Part shown: positions 48,601 to 62,500 of the stretch, piece after piece | Numbering within the stretch: position 1 is the first letter of the stretch | Layout of the letters: the number at the start of each line of letters is the position of its first letter | Notes under the pieces: model-generated | The model's database searches: none | What the model saw: only the letters and a program-made list of their open reading frames with translations | Told to the model about the DNA's origin: nothing | Assembly: GCA_000727475.1 (NCBI GenBank) | Contig: KL647291.1 | Span: 5,255,730-5,319,729, forward strand | Origin: Sarcocystis neurona | Taxonomy: Eukaryota > Apicomplexa > Conoidasida > Eucoccidiorida > Sarcocystidae | DNA length: 64,000 nt | Reading direction: 5' to 3' | Translations under genes and position numbers: made by a program

Positions 48601-51600
48601 GAACCACTGACTTGTCGAGGCGGGTGTTTCGAGGCGGGCAGGCATCAGACAGCACCTGCGCCTTGTAGGCAGACGATCAACAGAATGGCATACATACAAG
48701 AGAGACGCACATAAAGAAACATGCATGCCTATGGCGCGGAAGGGTGCTTCACACACGTAGGGCGACTCGCGTGTGTAGGCAGACAGACGAGCGTGAACTG
48801 AGAGGACCACACTGGCACGCGGTAGGCAGAGAGATGGAGGGCTAGTCGTAAGCAGCCCCTACACGGGTACCCGTATAAATATGTAGGCGTGTACGTGTAC
48901 ATATGTATACACGTAGAAAGGCACACCGAGAAACAGGCAGCGCGGACACGACGCCTTCGGTTTAGGCAGGAACAGGTGCTCATTGGTAAATTGCAAGCGC
49001 CCACATCCACACATAAAACAGACCTTGTACGTGTATTCACAGAGGCAGACATGGAGTCAAAGAAAAAAGATGTGTAGAAGAACAGACGCAGAGGCAGGCA
49101 AGAACAGCGGGCGCGTCGTTGCATCGTCGGCGCACACGTGCACACACGCAGGCGCGGACTCTCATGAAGAGAAACAGCAGCAGCGTGGCCTAAAAAAACG
49201 CGCTCCCTCCTTAGGCACCTGCCGCAGGGCGCATAACCGCCGTCCCCGCCGCGTAGCCGCGACAGAAGACGTCGCAGCTCCCTCTCGCACGCTGAGTCCC
49301 AGGCTTAGTCATACGTGTATGTCAACAGAGAGGGCTAGCGACAGAGAGACACGTATATAAACAACAGACACGGATACATACGTCCCGTACGCTCCGGATA
49401 CGTACAGGTGATCGGGACATATGTATAAATCGACGGCCTCTCAGTTGTAGAGGCTGATACGGCACTGGTCTGCTGTGGCTGCACGTGGCTGCTGTGGCTG
49501 CATGTGTGTGTTGTGGCTGCACGTGGCTGCTGTGGCTACACGTGGCTGCTGTGGCTGCACGTGGCTGCTGTGGCTACACGTGGCTGCTGTGGCTACACGT
49601 GGCTGCTGTGGCTACACCTCTCTGCTGTGGCTGCAGGTGGCTGCTGTGGCTACACGTGTCTGCTGTGGCCGCAGATGCATTTGCTTGTGTGCAGTGCAGA
49701 CAAAGGCTGTCGGCGAGCAGGTCACCAGAGAGATAGAGAGGACGCGAAGAAATCCTCAGGCGTTTAAAATTTGTGCATCAGTTGTACGTCACCACGCTGG
49801 GTAAGGGCCCTGTCCAGCTGCAACTAGAGCAAGGGGACGGGCAACACCTCGTTTCTCTACTGCGGAAGATACATGAACACTCGAGCATGTGAACAAGGGA
49901 GGGGATACAAGAATTAGACAGGTATGCGAGTAGTCGATCGACACATGCGGCGCATGGGTCCTGCTGGTAGCAGATGAATCTCCCGTTCAATTGACACACG
50001 GACGCACGTTCACACCTAACGAATATGCTGGCGCGATCGACTTCTCTGTATGTAGGTATGTGTAGGTGTGTGTGTATCTGCCTCTGCCAGTGGAAATGTA
50101 TGCGCGAGTGTATATATGTACGTGTTTCTCGTCTTGCAGAAGTACGTCCCCTGTACATATGCTCCTGCTGCGTATGCACTAGAAATGTATATGCGCGTAT
50201 ATATATATATATATATGTCTCGTCTTGTAGCACCTCTCCCGTATACGTGCCCCTGCGGCGATTGCACTACAAATGTATATGCAAGTATATATATATATAT
50301 ATATACGCATGTGTGTCGTCCTACAGAAGTACGTCCCCCGTATACATGCCCCTGCAGCGTATTAGAAATGTATATGCGACTATATGCGTACACGTGTGTC
50401 TGGTCTTGGGGAAGTACGTCCCCCGCACATACGCGCCTGCAGCGTGTGCACACGTAGATGTATGTGGAGGATGAGTGGCGTTGCGTGATACGTGTTTTGG
50501 GTCCATAAATTTCGGAGGGAAAGAGTAGCCCAGGCTTGCTTTATCTAAGCAAGTTCAAATGTACAGACATATATACACATATTTGTATGTATGAGTCATA
50601 CGTATATGTAGATGGACGGAGAGAAATGACCGCGGGTGAGTCCATGCACTTTGGCAGACCCCTGAATTCTTGTGCGTTACGGAAAGACGCCCTGCGGCCA
50701 TGTGGCGCATCTGCGCTTGTGTATAAATTCGTACAGAAGCATATTCCTCTCTAACCACACAGACAGGGACCTTCTGGAGAAACTTGCCGTATCTAACTGC
50801 AAAAGGCTGTGGGCGAACAGGGCCGCTAGACACGCAGGCGGCGGGAGAAACCTTGGCGGCGCGTCAGCCACGGGTCGTGTCTCTGGCGTTGCCCCCGGCA
50901 GTGGGTCGGCGCCGCCGACAGAGGGGGCAGATGTTTTAGGAGCAGTCTTCGAAGGAACGGAGGGGCGGCAGCCTGGTGGAGCGGGTAAGGCGCGCACGCA
51001 GCAGGAAGGACCGTCGTTCTAGCTTCTTCATCCGCAACAGACCAAAGCGGCAGCGTTGTCAGGAAAGGAGGAGGAGGAGGAGGAAAGCACAGTCAGAAAG
51101 AAAGGGGCAGCGGCAGCAAAACAGAAAGGCAGTAGCGGCCGGAGAACGCCGTGGAGGCAGAAGGACAAGATAGAGGGATGGGCACAACCCAGGAACAAGT
51201 GCAGCAGTGCAGCCACGTAGGACGCGCGGGACAGGCAGCTGTTGTCCCCGATGAATTGAAAAGGCCAGATTATAAGAGACGAGACCGAGGAAGAAAAGAA
51301 AGGAGAAAGCAAAGGGCAGAAGAAGACGGCGCGGAATGTGCACAATCTGGAAGGAGCATGCAGAGTGGAGGCAGCAGACTAAGAGTGGAAGAGAAGGCAA
51401 AGGAGACTTACACACAGGCAGCAGACTGAGAAAAGAAAACGAAGAAGGGAAGGGAAAACGAGGATGAAGGAAAGCAGACAAAATGCCGAGGGACAAAGAA
51501 GCGTAGGGAAGAGTAGAAAAAAAACGGAAAGGGAAGGGAGACCGAGGACCAGAGGCAGGGAGGAGGCTGGAAAAGCACCAACCAGAGGAGCCAGAGTAGA

Positions 51601-52871
51601 AGCAGCAGCTACCACACCCAGAAGAGGCAAGGACATAGCAACAAAGTCTCCGCAGCGGAGAATACACGCAAGAGGAAAATCTGAACGAGAAGCGACGGAA
51701 AAGAGAAGAAGTCAAAGTGGGAGACGAGACGCAGAAAGGAGAGCTCACTGGACAGCAGCAGCGACTGCTGCTCGGATAGCAGCTGTGCTTGCGGCGGATG
51801 CATGCGCTCGCTGAACGTGTAGAACTTGGAGAAGGCGAAGGCAATATTTGTGAGCTGCTGAGCCGTCAGCGTCTTCGGACGAGCTCTTGCAACCAGGTCT
51901 GCAGGCCCCGCAGCAGCAGCAGCACGTGCGACGCCGGTAGACCCGTGAAGGCAGCAGCGGTATTGCACGCCGCCGCAGCAGCGCATACAGCAGCAGCAGT
52001 GCAAACGCAGCAGCAGCGACGCCTACAGCAGCAACAGCGACACGGTACCTGCAACCGCAGCAGCGACCTTTGTAGCAGCAGCGTCCACAGCAGCTACAGC
52101 AGCGTCAACAGCAGCCGCCGTGTCCGAAACAGCAGCGGCAATTGCAGCAGGAGCAGAAGCGGGTGGGGAAGGACCGGCGCACACGATGAACCAGCAGAGG
52201 CACACGAACTGCCGACACGCGCAGCACCAGCAACGCAGACAGAGTGCGCCCTGGCAGCAGCAGCGGCAGCAGCAGTAGCGGCAGCGGCAGCAGCAGCAGC
52301 GGCAGCGGGAGGCGCGGAGGTAGAAGGAACCAACCCAGACGTTGCAGGAGTCGAAGGCAGCAGCAGCCGGGGCGCAGAAACGCATTCGTACGGAGCCAGA
52401 AGAGCACACAGTCAGCTGGCGGGCAGCGTGCGCCTTCGTACAGAAGGTAAGAATTTGTGACAAGTTGGACGCAGTGTCTGCGACAGGGAAGAAGGACGCA
52501 GCGTCTTGTCCAGCAGTTGGAAAGTCGTTCCCGGAGGTTCACGCACACGTGAAAAAAAAGAATATCTACTACGTGTCACGTGACTCCGTGCAGATAGACA
52601 CGGAAGCACCCGCTTCAGCCTATAAATACATATATTTGTGTGTGGGGGGTCACATAAGTGGTGGCAATTCTTCTTACATCCATACAGATATATATGTGTA
52701 TGGGTCTGTGTTTCAGTATATATGAACACCCCTACATGCACACCTGTATGTGAATAAATATAGATACCATCCAGTACACAAGAACCTACAGTACACACAC
52801 ACTTCTGCTGTGTGGACACGACTGTCCTCAACCAGTAGACGAATAGTAGGTGCACAGCTCCAATACACAGG

Positions 52872-52912
<41 letters not shown>

Positions 52913-53507
52913 CTATATATATATATACTACCNNNNNNNNNNNNNNNNNNNNNNNNNNNNNNNNNNNNNNNNNNNNNNNNNNNNNNNNNNNNNNNNNNNN
53001 NNNNNNNNNNNNNNNNNNNNNNNNNNNNNNNNNNNNNNNNNNNNNNNNNNNNNNNNNNNNNNNNNNNNNNNNNNNNNNNNNNNNNNNNNNNNNNNNNNNN
53101 NNNNNNNNNNNNNNNNNNNNNNNNNNNNNNNNNNNNNNNNNNNNNNNNNNNNNNNNNNNNNNNNNNNNNNNNNNNNNNNNNNNNNNNNNNNNNNNNNNNN
53201 NNNNNNNNNNNNNNNNNNNNNNNNNNNNNNNNNNNNNNNNNNNNNNNNNNNNNNNNNNNNNNNNNNNNNNNNNNNNNNNNNNNNNNNNNNNNNNNNNNNN
53301 NNNNNNNNNNNNNNNNNNNNNNNNNNNNNNNNNNNNNNNNNNNNNNNNNNNNNNNNNNNNNNNNNNNNNNNNNNNNNNNNNNNNNNNNNNNNNNNNNNNN
53401 NNNNNNNNNNNNNNNNNNNNNNNNNNNNNNNNNNNNNNNNNNNNNNNNNNNNNNNNNNNNNNNNNNNNNNNNNNNNNNNNNNNNNNNNNNNNNNNNNNNN
53501 NNNNNNN

Positions 53508-53547
<40 letters not shown>

Positions 53548-56500
53548 CATATATATATATACTACCGTTGTGAAGAGGACTCCCACCTGGACTATTCGTG
53601 CGTGCACAACAAAAAAAGGACATACACGTATGTATATATATATATACACCTCTGTTGTGGCCAGGACTCCCAGCAAGCAGCTAGACGAATAGTACGTGGA
53701 GGACTGGCAAGTGCCCCACGTTCTGGGCAGTGCTCGCCAGCCGGCGGCGTGAGACGAAATACACGTCGTCGGATAGCAGTGACTCGCTGCGGGTGTGTTG
53801 TAGGGAGGAACAAGGTTCTAGGCTCAGTCCCGCTCGCCAGTAAACCCGCACTTCTCCGCTACCCAGGGCAAACACACACATGTGGAGGTACGAACTTGCG
53901 TAGAAGCCTGGAACGCCTGCGCATCCCTTTGCTCACCGCAGCAACAAGAAAGAACGTCTGTTCTGTCTTGAGCGCCGAGTTTTAGCAGAGAAATAAGGAC
54001 GCTTGCTACGTACGTGACCACTGGCACTGGCGTCTGTTGCTCATTCTCCAGCTTCTGTTGCGGCTGCTGGGCAGCTGGTGCTGCTGACGCTGCCTGCACC
54101 ACCAGATTTGCTTCTGTCCTTGCTGCTTCCGCAGGCGTGGTGTTTTCCAGCGCTGCTCCGTCGCGCGTCCCTGCTCCTGCTGCTTCTTCGTCCACGGGCA
54201 AATCGGCGAGCAGCGGGTCGTGCTGCTGCGCTGTTGCGGCGGCCTGCAGGAGAGCGGCGTCGCTTGCGGCCGCCGTTGCTACCCGCTGTCGCTGCAGCAG
54301 CAGCAGTAGGCGGTCAAGCATCGCATCAAACAGAGGCGTGCGCAGGCCTGCTGCTGCCAGCGCATGCAGTGTGGTCACGACTGCCTGCAGCGGCAGAGAG
54401 CCCAATATGCTGCTGCTCTCAAGACGCCGGATAAGAGCAGCAGTTAGCGAAGCATGTGACTTCTCCAAATGAGCCTGTACGTACAGAAAATTTCACCTTC
54501 ATCCGCAGTACAAGTACACGCAAATACGCACGCACGTGTGTGTAGACAGACTCACACAGTACGTCTACGTACGCACACGTGTGTCTGCTGCCGTAAGAGT
54601 GCGGACACGCAGGCCTATCCACATGTGTAGACACGCACGCAGACAGAGAGCCACACACGACTGCAGTCTACAAATTTTCAGTTCACAGAGAGAAAGAGAG
54701 AGAGAAACACACGGACATACGGTCGTCCACAAGCGCATAAAAAATCTGGGTTGCCGCATTTCTGCCCCTCAACCTTCTAAATCCAGACGCAATGTCCGCA
54801 AAAGACGCTCCTTGCCGTGTGCCTCCTTCAGTGTCGCCTGACCGATGTAAAGCACAGAGAAGCTTCCTCGCAGAGGTATACGTAGGACAATGATTTACGC
54901 AGCAGGAAGAGGCACGGCAGACAGACCAACGAATAGAGAGGAGCGGACGTCTCCAGGCCAAGAAGGATAATCCACGCGCGATAGAACACGACCACCGGAG
55001 CCGCAGCTAGCGCTAGACTGCCTCTGTGTGGAAAGTGAGACGGAGAAATATGTACACGTGGGTAGATGTATACGTGTGTACACAGAGAAACAGCTGGCCC
55101 ATACAGATGCCGTGGGCAGGCGTTGAAAGGGAGAACGAGTCACACCGTGTACGTAGAAAAAGTGACGCTTCTCGTTCGCACACTTCTTCAGGACAGACGC
55201 GTACATCAAGGGCAGAGAATCGCAAGCCGCAGACCGCTTTTCCTGCATGGAGGAGAGTTGCATGCAACACCAGCAGCAGGGGGCCACAAGAAAGCTGGAG
55301 GCCCGACCCGCCGCGGAAGAGGAGTACAAACAGACGTAGCATGTCCCGCCCGGCAGGTAAGCCAGGAACAGTCCAGATTATACGGCCAAGAAAGCAGAGT
55401 ACATTTACTTGCTGCCGAAGACTTCGTGTGCCCGTACAGATATATGTAGAGCGAGAGAGGAAGAGAGAGATATACGCGCATATATATATAGGTAGAGATA
55501 CACGGATACATACATATATGTGTATGAGAAGAGAGGATACACAAGCACACCGGGCCCGCACACCTGCTGCAGGAATGTCCGTTGAAAAGGAGAGCACGTA
55601 GAGGAGTCCAAGCAGCAGCAAACGAGTGTACAACTCCTTCGTAGTCAGCGGAGGTCACACAGGGTCGTCTAATCCTAGCATATACGTAGTATAGAGACAG
55701 CGGCACCTCCCGGGAGTTGACGGCTGGCGACATGAAAGAAACAAGCGCAGAGCGCTGCAACGGAGCGTCTGCCCATGTCTAAGAGAGGCGCCGCTGTCTT
55801 CCTGTACAGGCGCGTGCAGCAGCGGGGCCGCGCTGCACCACTGGAGCCACGTCACAGCGTGAGATGCCCGTGCAGCGACGCAGGGGAAATACGGGCACTA
55901 CAGAAGTACCAGCGCAGGACCACGGCCAGGCATTACCGAACGGAAGTCGCATCGAATCGCAGCAGCAGAGCGCATCCGCAGCAGCAGAGCGCGCACGCAG
56001 CAGCAGAGGGAGTGCTGCAGCAGAGTCAACGGAGCAGCAGAGCGCATGCGGCAGCAGCAGAGGGCGTGCTGCAGCAGAGTCAACGCAGCAGCCGAGGGCG
56101 TGCACCAGCAGCAACACAGCGCGTGGTGCATCCGAGCTCCACGGCGCATGTCACGGAGGAGTGTGGAAGAGCACGGGAGCGGAAGCGGCTGCTCAGCGGG
56201 TGAGCAGGAGGTTGTCAGCAACAGCGACAGAGCACAGGAGCCCCAAGCGCCTGCAGGAAAGAAGCAGGGAGAGCGTACACCGGCTCGAAGGCAAGTCCGC
56301 AGCAGGAAGTGCGCACCCTACTGAACGCATGTAGCAGCATGACGAGAGAGCGGTCGTTGAATTCTTGAAGCCGGCGGAGAACAGCAGGAGCGGAGTCCAG
56401 CAGAAGACCTGCAGGAAGTGTCCGTGAACACCGAGTCCGAGCTACGCATCTGCCGCAACACGTGTGTAAAGACGAGCACGCAGAGAGACGCGAAGAGGCA

Positions 56501-59500
56501 GTTGAAAGAAGGTAGTCTACATAGAGAGGCATAGATACATGTATGGAGCCCTCATCCAGGAGAGTTGACAGAACAGAAAGACACGTCAAAAGGAAAAGCA
56601 TCTGGACCTCCAAAAGGACGTGGCTTGCTAGAAAGAAGCAAGCGTATTCGGCTGCGCGCTGCTGCTGCGCCACATACACAGAGGAGCTGTCCCGACGCAG
56701 AGACAGAGAATGAAGTCACGTTAAAGCAGCAGAGCCGTCAGAGGCAAACCTACGCAAGAAAAAGCGGCAGGAAAGACAGGACACCTGGTCTGCATCTCCC
56801 CCTCTCGACACCCGCTGCGCAGGAGTATATACACATACCCACATGTATATATATATGTGTAGATTTAGACATAGGTGTGCGTTTGTGCGCGTAGAATAGG
56901 GCGGAGAAGAAGCCTGTTGATCTGCTAAACAAACACATATAGACGTGGAGATATAGGCAGAGCTAAACACGTACATATGTGTATGTATGTAAACAGGGGA
57001 GAGAGAGAAATAAAGGGTAGCACACGTCCATCTCTGTACGTCACTCTCCTCACAGGCGTGTCTATGTCTGAAACTAAACACACACACATGTGTCCATACG
57101 CACACGTACATATATATGACACAAATACATATATATATATGGATATGTATATCAGTGTGGATGGGTGTCGACGCAGCAGAATAAAAGGACCAGACTTCTC
57201 TGAAGACCGTAGGAAGCGGCAGCGTCTCTGTGCTCCTGCCCGGGGGCACAAGTGTGCAGAAGACAGCTTCCCGGCTCTCCATACACGCTGGGCGCCCAGG
57301 TATACGTTGAGACAGTCTCTTGTCTATTGACTTCTACGCGGAGCGTACCTACATATGCACGTGTGTGTCTCTGTGTAGAGAAGGAGAGAGAAAACGGGGC
57401 CGTTGTTGTAGGTGGTTGGTGGACCGAGTTGAGACGTGCAGCGCACGGCAAAGACATCAACAGCGGCCTGTGCCCCGCACTACGGAGGAGGTAAAGAAAC
57501 ATCGTACACGCGAAGGTCTGCCTTAGCGACGTTCCCCCGTGCTGCCTTCCTCGCGTCCTTTTTCAGGGGTGCACACACGTGTATACGCAGGAGCGTTATC
57601 AGACGCCCCACCGTGTATACGCAAGCACGTACGTATGAGGCACGGACCGAGCGGAGGTGGAAACGCCTGTGCAAATACGTAAATATGTAGGCACGCCTGA
57701 GAGGTACACAGACAGTGCGAGAGAAGAAAGGCAATTACCGGGTGGACAGAGGTTCTGTTTGTTAAGAGAGTAGAGAGTCACAGCAAGCTGCTCCGGCTTG
57801 AAACTGTCGCGCCGCTGCCGCACAAAGTCGCTCAACGCCATAACTGCAGGCCGACTCTGCAACAGCACCACGTGCAGCAGCAGCAGCAGCAGCAGTAGCA
57901 CATGCAGCAGCAGTAGCACATGCAGCAGTAGCAGGGGCGCATTAAGAAGATGTGGGGGAGGTAAGAGGAAGAGAAGCACCAGCAGCAGAAAGGACCCCCA
58001 GGACTGAGCCACTCGTCGTAGTAGCTCTTTGTGAGAAGCGGGGGTAGAGCAACAGCGGCTTCAGCAACGCACAGAGCGGCAGCCAGCTGCAGGACGGAAG
58101 ACGGTACCAAAACAAGTGAGAAGACGATCCGCAAAATGGCTCGACGGATGGGTACTATCCGCAGCAGAACCACCGGAAGAAGCAGAGAAAGCAGCGTCAC
58201 CAACAAACGAGAAGCAGCAGTCGCACCGGTACCCACGATACACATATATATACAATTATGTATGTATACATTTATATATATGCCCGTCCATACAGATACA
58301 GAGATATGCGTGTGTGGAAGCACTCATAATCTTCTATGTTTGTCTGTGTACAGCTTGAGGTGTACTAACGAGACGACGAGGAACAACATTACACCTGTAT
58401 GTATACATATATGAGTGCCAGCAGCAGTAGTAGGAGTCGCGGCAGCGGAGAAGACAGCAAGGCTGGCAAGCGCATACGAGCAGCAGATGCAGCGGTGGCC
58501 GCAGCAGGACGCGAGGGAGCAGCAGCAGCTGCAGCGCCAGTGGCAGTAAAGGAGGTGGAGCGCTGCTGGCCAGAGAGTCGAAGCTCTCGGAGAAGTGCAG
58601 GAGAGAGACTGGCGCGTCCTGCGCGGGCAAGAGAGGGGGACGGGAGCCAGACGACGGGGTGGAGAGCAAATCAAGTGAGCCAACAGAGACGAAAAGGAGG
58701 GGGGCAGAAAGACACAGAGGAGAGAGAGGAAGAAGAAATTGAGGGGAAAGAGAAGAGGTCAGGAGAGACCCTCCAAGCGGGCGGGGAAGAAAAGGCGAGG
58801 AACAGAAGGAAGAGAGGAGAAGGACGTGGACAGAGAAGCAACAGAGCAACTGACGGACGCGACAGACCAACAGCAGCAAGGAAGAACGACGCGACAGAGA
58901 GAGAGAGGAAGAGAAAGGAGGCGAGAAACAGCAAGAGAAGTTGCAGAGCAGGCCATAGGGGGGAATGCGCGCGAAAATACAGGGACAGAGAGGAGAGGAA
59001 GGCGGGGGCAGACACACACGAAGAAGGTAGAAGGGGACGCAGGAGCGTACGTCGAGGCAGAAGGTCGTGGGAAGCGACAAATGAAGGGAAAACACGGTAT
59101 TACATGGAAGAAACCCGTTAGCACACGGCGACAAACAGACAGCATTCTACTGCGAAGAACGAAGGCGAGGCACACACACATCAAACATACGTAGATACAC
59201 CTGCACATATATATACATATTACGTATACTTATATGTGTATGTGTGAATACATATGCGGACGAAGGTGTACGGAAGTGCACCTGCCCGCCCTTCGGTAAC
59301 GACAGGGGCAATTTTGCATGGGCGTCCACGTGCCACATGTGTAGAAGTATTCGCATATATATATATATGTATATGTATGTATGACGGTGTGCGGATACGC
59401 AACTGCCCGCCCTTCGGTGCATCTCTTGCATGTGTGTCCACGTCGAAGGTTTTCTCCATTTCTCCACCGGCGAGACGCAACACCGATCGGGTCTGTATTT

Positions 59501-62500
59501 GCTCGATGGCGGGAGCTCAGGGCTCCCCGACGTCGAAACTTTTTGCATGCGGCGTGCAGCCTGGCAGAAGCCTGCAACACGCTCTGTCGCGCAGGCTGAT
59601 CTACGTGTGCGCACATCTTTCTACAGACGTACACGGATGCGGTCAGCTGTCCCCACATATATGTAGGTGCACCCATACAGAAGCCGCCACTTCAGTACAG
59701 ACAGATATACGTGTCTGCGGTCCTCTGCAAGGTGTTGCGCACCTGGGAGGGGCACGCACACGCGTGTACACGTGTCACACACGCATGTAGAAAACACCGA
59801 CACATGCGTGCCAGTACTCTGCGTCTGCTCACAGAGAGCCACGTGCGACACGTGTCTCGTTCGGGCGAGGCAGCGCACCCCAGGCTCCAACGACGGTGTT
59901 GCTCTGGCTTTGTCCCGCCCTCTCACACAAGATATATACATGTGTGGTCTGTGTGGAGAAACGAAGAGTCTACCACTGGTCAAGTTGTACGTCCAGACAC
60001 GCGCTTGACGTTCGCCTGTGTGGCACATGCGCATGTACACTTGCCAAAGTGAGTTGTTTGCTCATATACATATAGAGAGAGACACACACACACACACACA
60101 CGCAGAGGAAGACACACAGACCTTCTGTAATGAGACGCGTCGAATGGAAGTGCGGAGCTCGGCGTGCAAGTTGCGTGCACATGTGTGTGTCTGCGTACGC
60201 GTACGGAGAGGCACAGATTCCTCCACCGAGTAACGTTTCACCTGAACATAGCGTGCATATGTCTATTCGTCCATGTAGTAAACGTTTACCCACGTGTGTA
60301 TGTACATGTGAGCGAAGAGGATTTAGGAACAGAGAGGACTATACGATTAGCCGGTTTTCTATTTTACCCTGGGGCGTCACGAGAGAGGGGGCGTGGTGCT
60401 TTGTCTCTGCACCACATGCAAGCAGGGGCCTCCCCTTTGCAAGCCAGACGTCCTTGTTCCTATGCAGAGGCGTGCAGCGCCTGCATTTATGTCTACGAAA
60501 AGGAAGAAGGCAGGTGTTCTACGTAGAAATGCAACGAGGCGGCGGTCTCTTCTCCCAGGTGCAAACCAACATGCGCGTTCGTGTGTGGTTGACGTAGTCT
60601 GTCGGTATCGCACGTAGATATTAGTTACGACTGATGTATGTGTGTATGTGTGGGGTTACGGTTAACATTGTAGGGATAGATACAGGTATGCTTGCCGGCA
60701 GGAAAAGTCTGAGCGACCTCATGCCGATGGCTGCTGAGGGATGTCGGGCGGTGACCTGCCGGCTGACTGCTTCTTGTACGTACTTCAGGAAGACTCGCAG
60801 CAGCCAGAGCGCATGCGCATGCAGACGCCTCCAGAGAAGTGAAATGTTGCTGCACGCGGGGCTGCACGCACAACATACATACATACATACATGTGCATAC
60901 ATACACACATGTCCATACATACACGCACGTACATACACACGCACATCTATATATACATACGCATAGCTATACATACATACGCACACCTATACATTCATAC
61001 ACACGTACATGAATACGCATACCTATTCATACATACACACATATGAACATACATGCATACACGCATACATACGTACACACACACGCATACAGACATACAT
61101 ATATACACACATACAAGCATCTACATGCATACACCTATATACATCTACACACATGTACATATACCCTAACACATACACATATATATACATACATACACAT
61201 ACGTACATGCATACGTATATATACACACACACGTGCATACACACATATAAACACACACACACACACATGTACACGTAAGCATACATACATACATACATAC
61301 ATACATACACACATACGCACATACATACATATATACATATACACACACACACACATATACACACACGCCTGCATACATATGCGTACACACACACAGACAA
61401 ATTATATACCAAGTTGTGGAAATACAGGGGCGAGAGAATAAGGAGCTGAGGAGTAATGGCCCCTCGTCGCCGCACTTAGGTAACGGCGGCCATTCTTAGT
61501 GGCCCAACTTCCACACGCGCCTGCGGAGACCGTCTCTCTCCTTTTTTCTATTCGTAGTCTTTGTCCTAGCAACGCGGTGTGCGCCCTGTAGCCGCCTCTC
61601 TGTCTCTCCTTCCCGGCTTCTACCCGCATCGCAGAAAGAGGCGCACCTGTACACATAAACCTGTGCGCGCGTTCTCACGCTGTCTACCTTCTACAGATAG
61701 ACACTTGTGCGTTTGTTAACGCATGCATACGTATATACAGGTAGACGAATCAACAGGTATGCACACCTGTTTCTGGGTGGTGTACATATAGATATGTATA
61801 CAGAGAGACGAATCGACAGACATATATACGTGTCTGGGTGGTGCATACACACATGTGTACAGACAGACAGATACGTACGTTTGTGTATTGGTGGTGTATA
61901 CGTATATATGTCTGTATATACAGAGAGAGATGGATCGACAGACAGATACACGTTTTTATGTCTGGGCGGCGCACACACACACATATATAGACAGATCGAC
62001 AGACACGCATGCGTCTATGTTTCTACATGCACACGTCTACACAGAGAGAGAGAGGACGACACATGTGTACGTCGGTCTTTTCCACCTGCATACAGTTACA
62101 AATACAGATACACAAATGAACAGATATACAGATATACCCATGCGTATACATGTGTGTGGGGCTGCGCACAGGTAGGAGAGGGACTCCTTCTTCGTGCGCG
62201 TCGGCAACTGGTGCAGAGCGAAGCGCACTTGTGCTACGTATACACACATACACACACGTCTATATATCGCCTACACAGGCGTACATGTCCAGCTGTATAC
62301 ATACATACGTGTATCTATCACAGGCGTCCAAACACACACATGCGTGTATATGTGCGAAGAGAAGCCGAAGGTGCCGCCAGGTCTCGGGGCGCAGTCCACG
62401 CCGCAGAGGGACTAAGTTGCGCGCGTCACAGCTTCTTCTCTCCCTTCCGGTCCGTCGACGGGACCTGCTGTCGTCAACGTGGCGTGAAGCTGTTCGCTTG

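Noticed and set aside
51789..52460. 223-codon + strand frame with Ala, Gln and Ser repeats and a GTAAGA at its end
   Set aside because: Mostly CAG-repeat translation and antisense to the exon encoding LTAQQLTNIAFAFSKF; no acceptor or downstream partner found. Not fully excluded.
60875..61475. Cys/Val/Tyr-rich frames on the minus strand
   Set aside because: Pure microsatellite translation.
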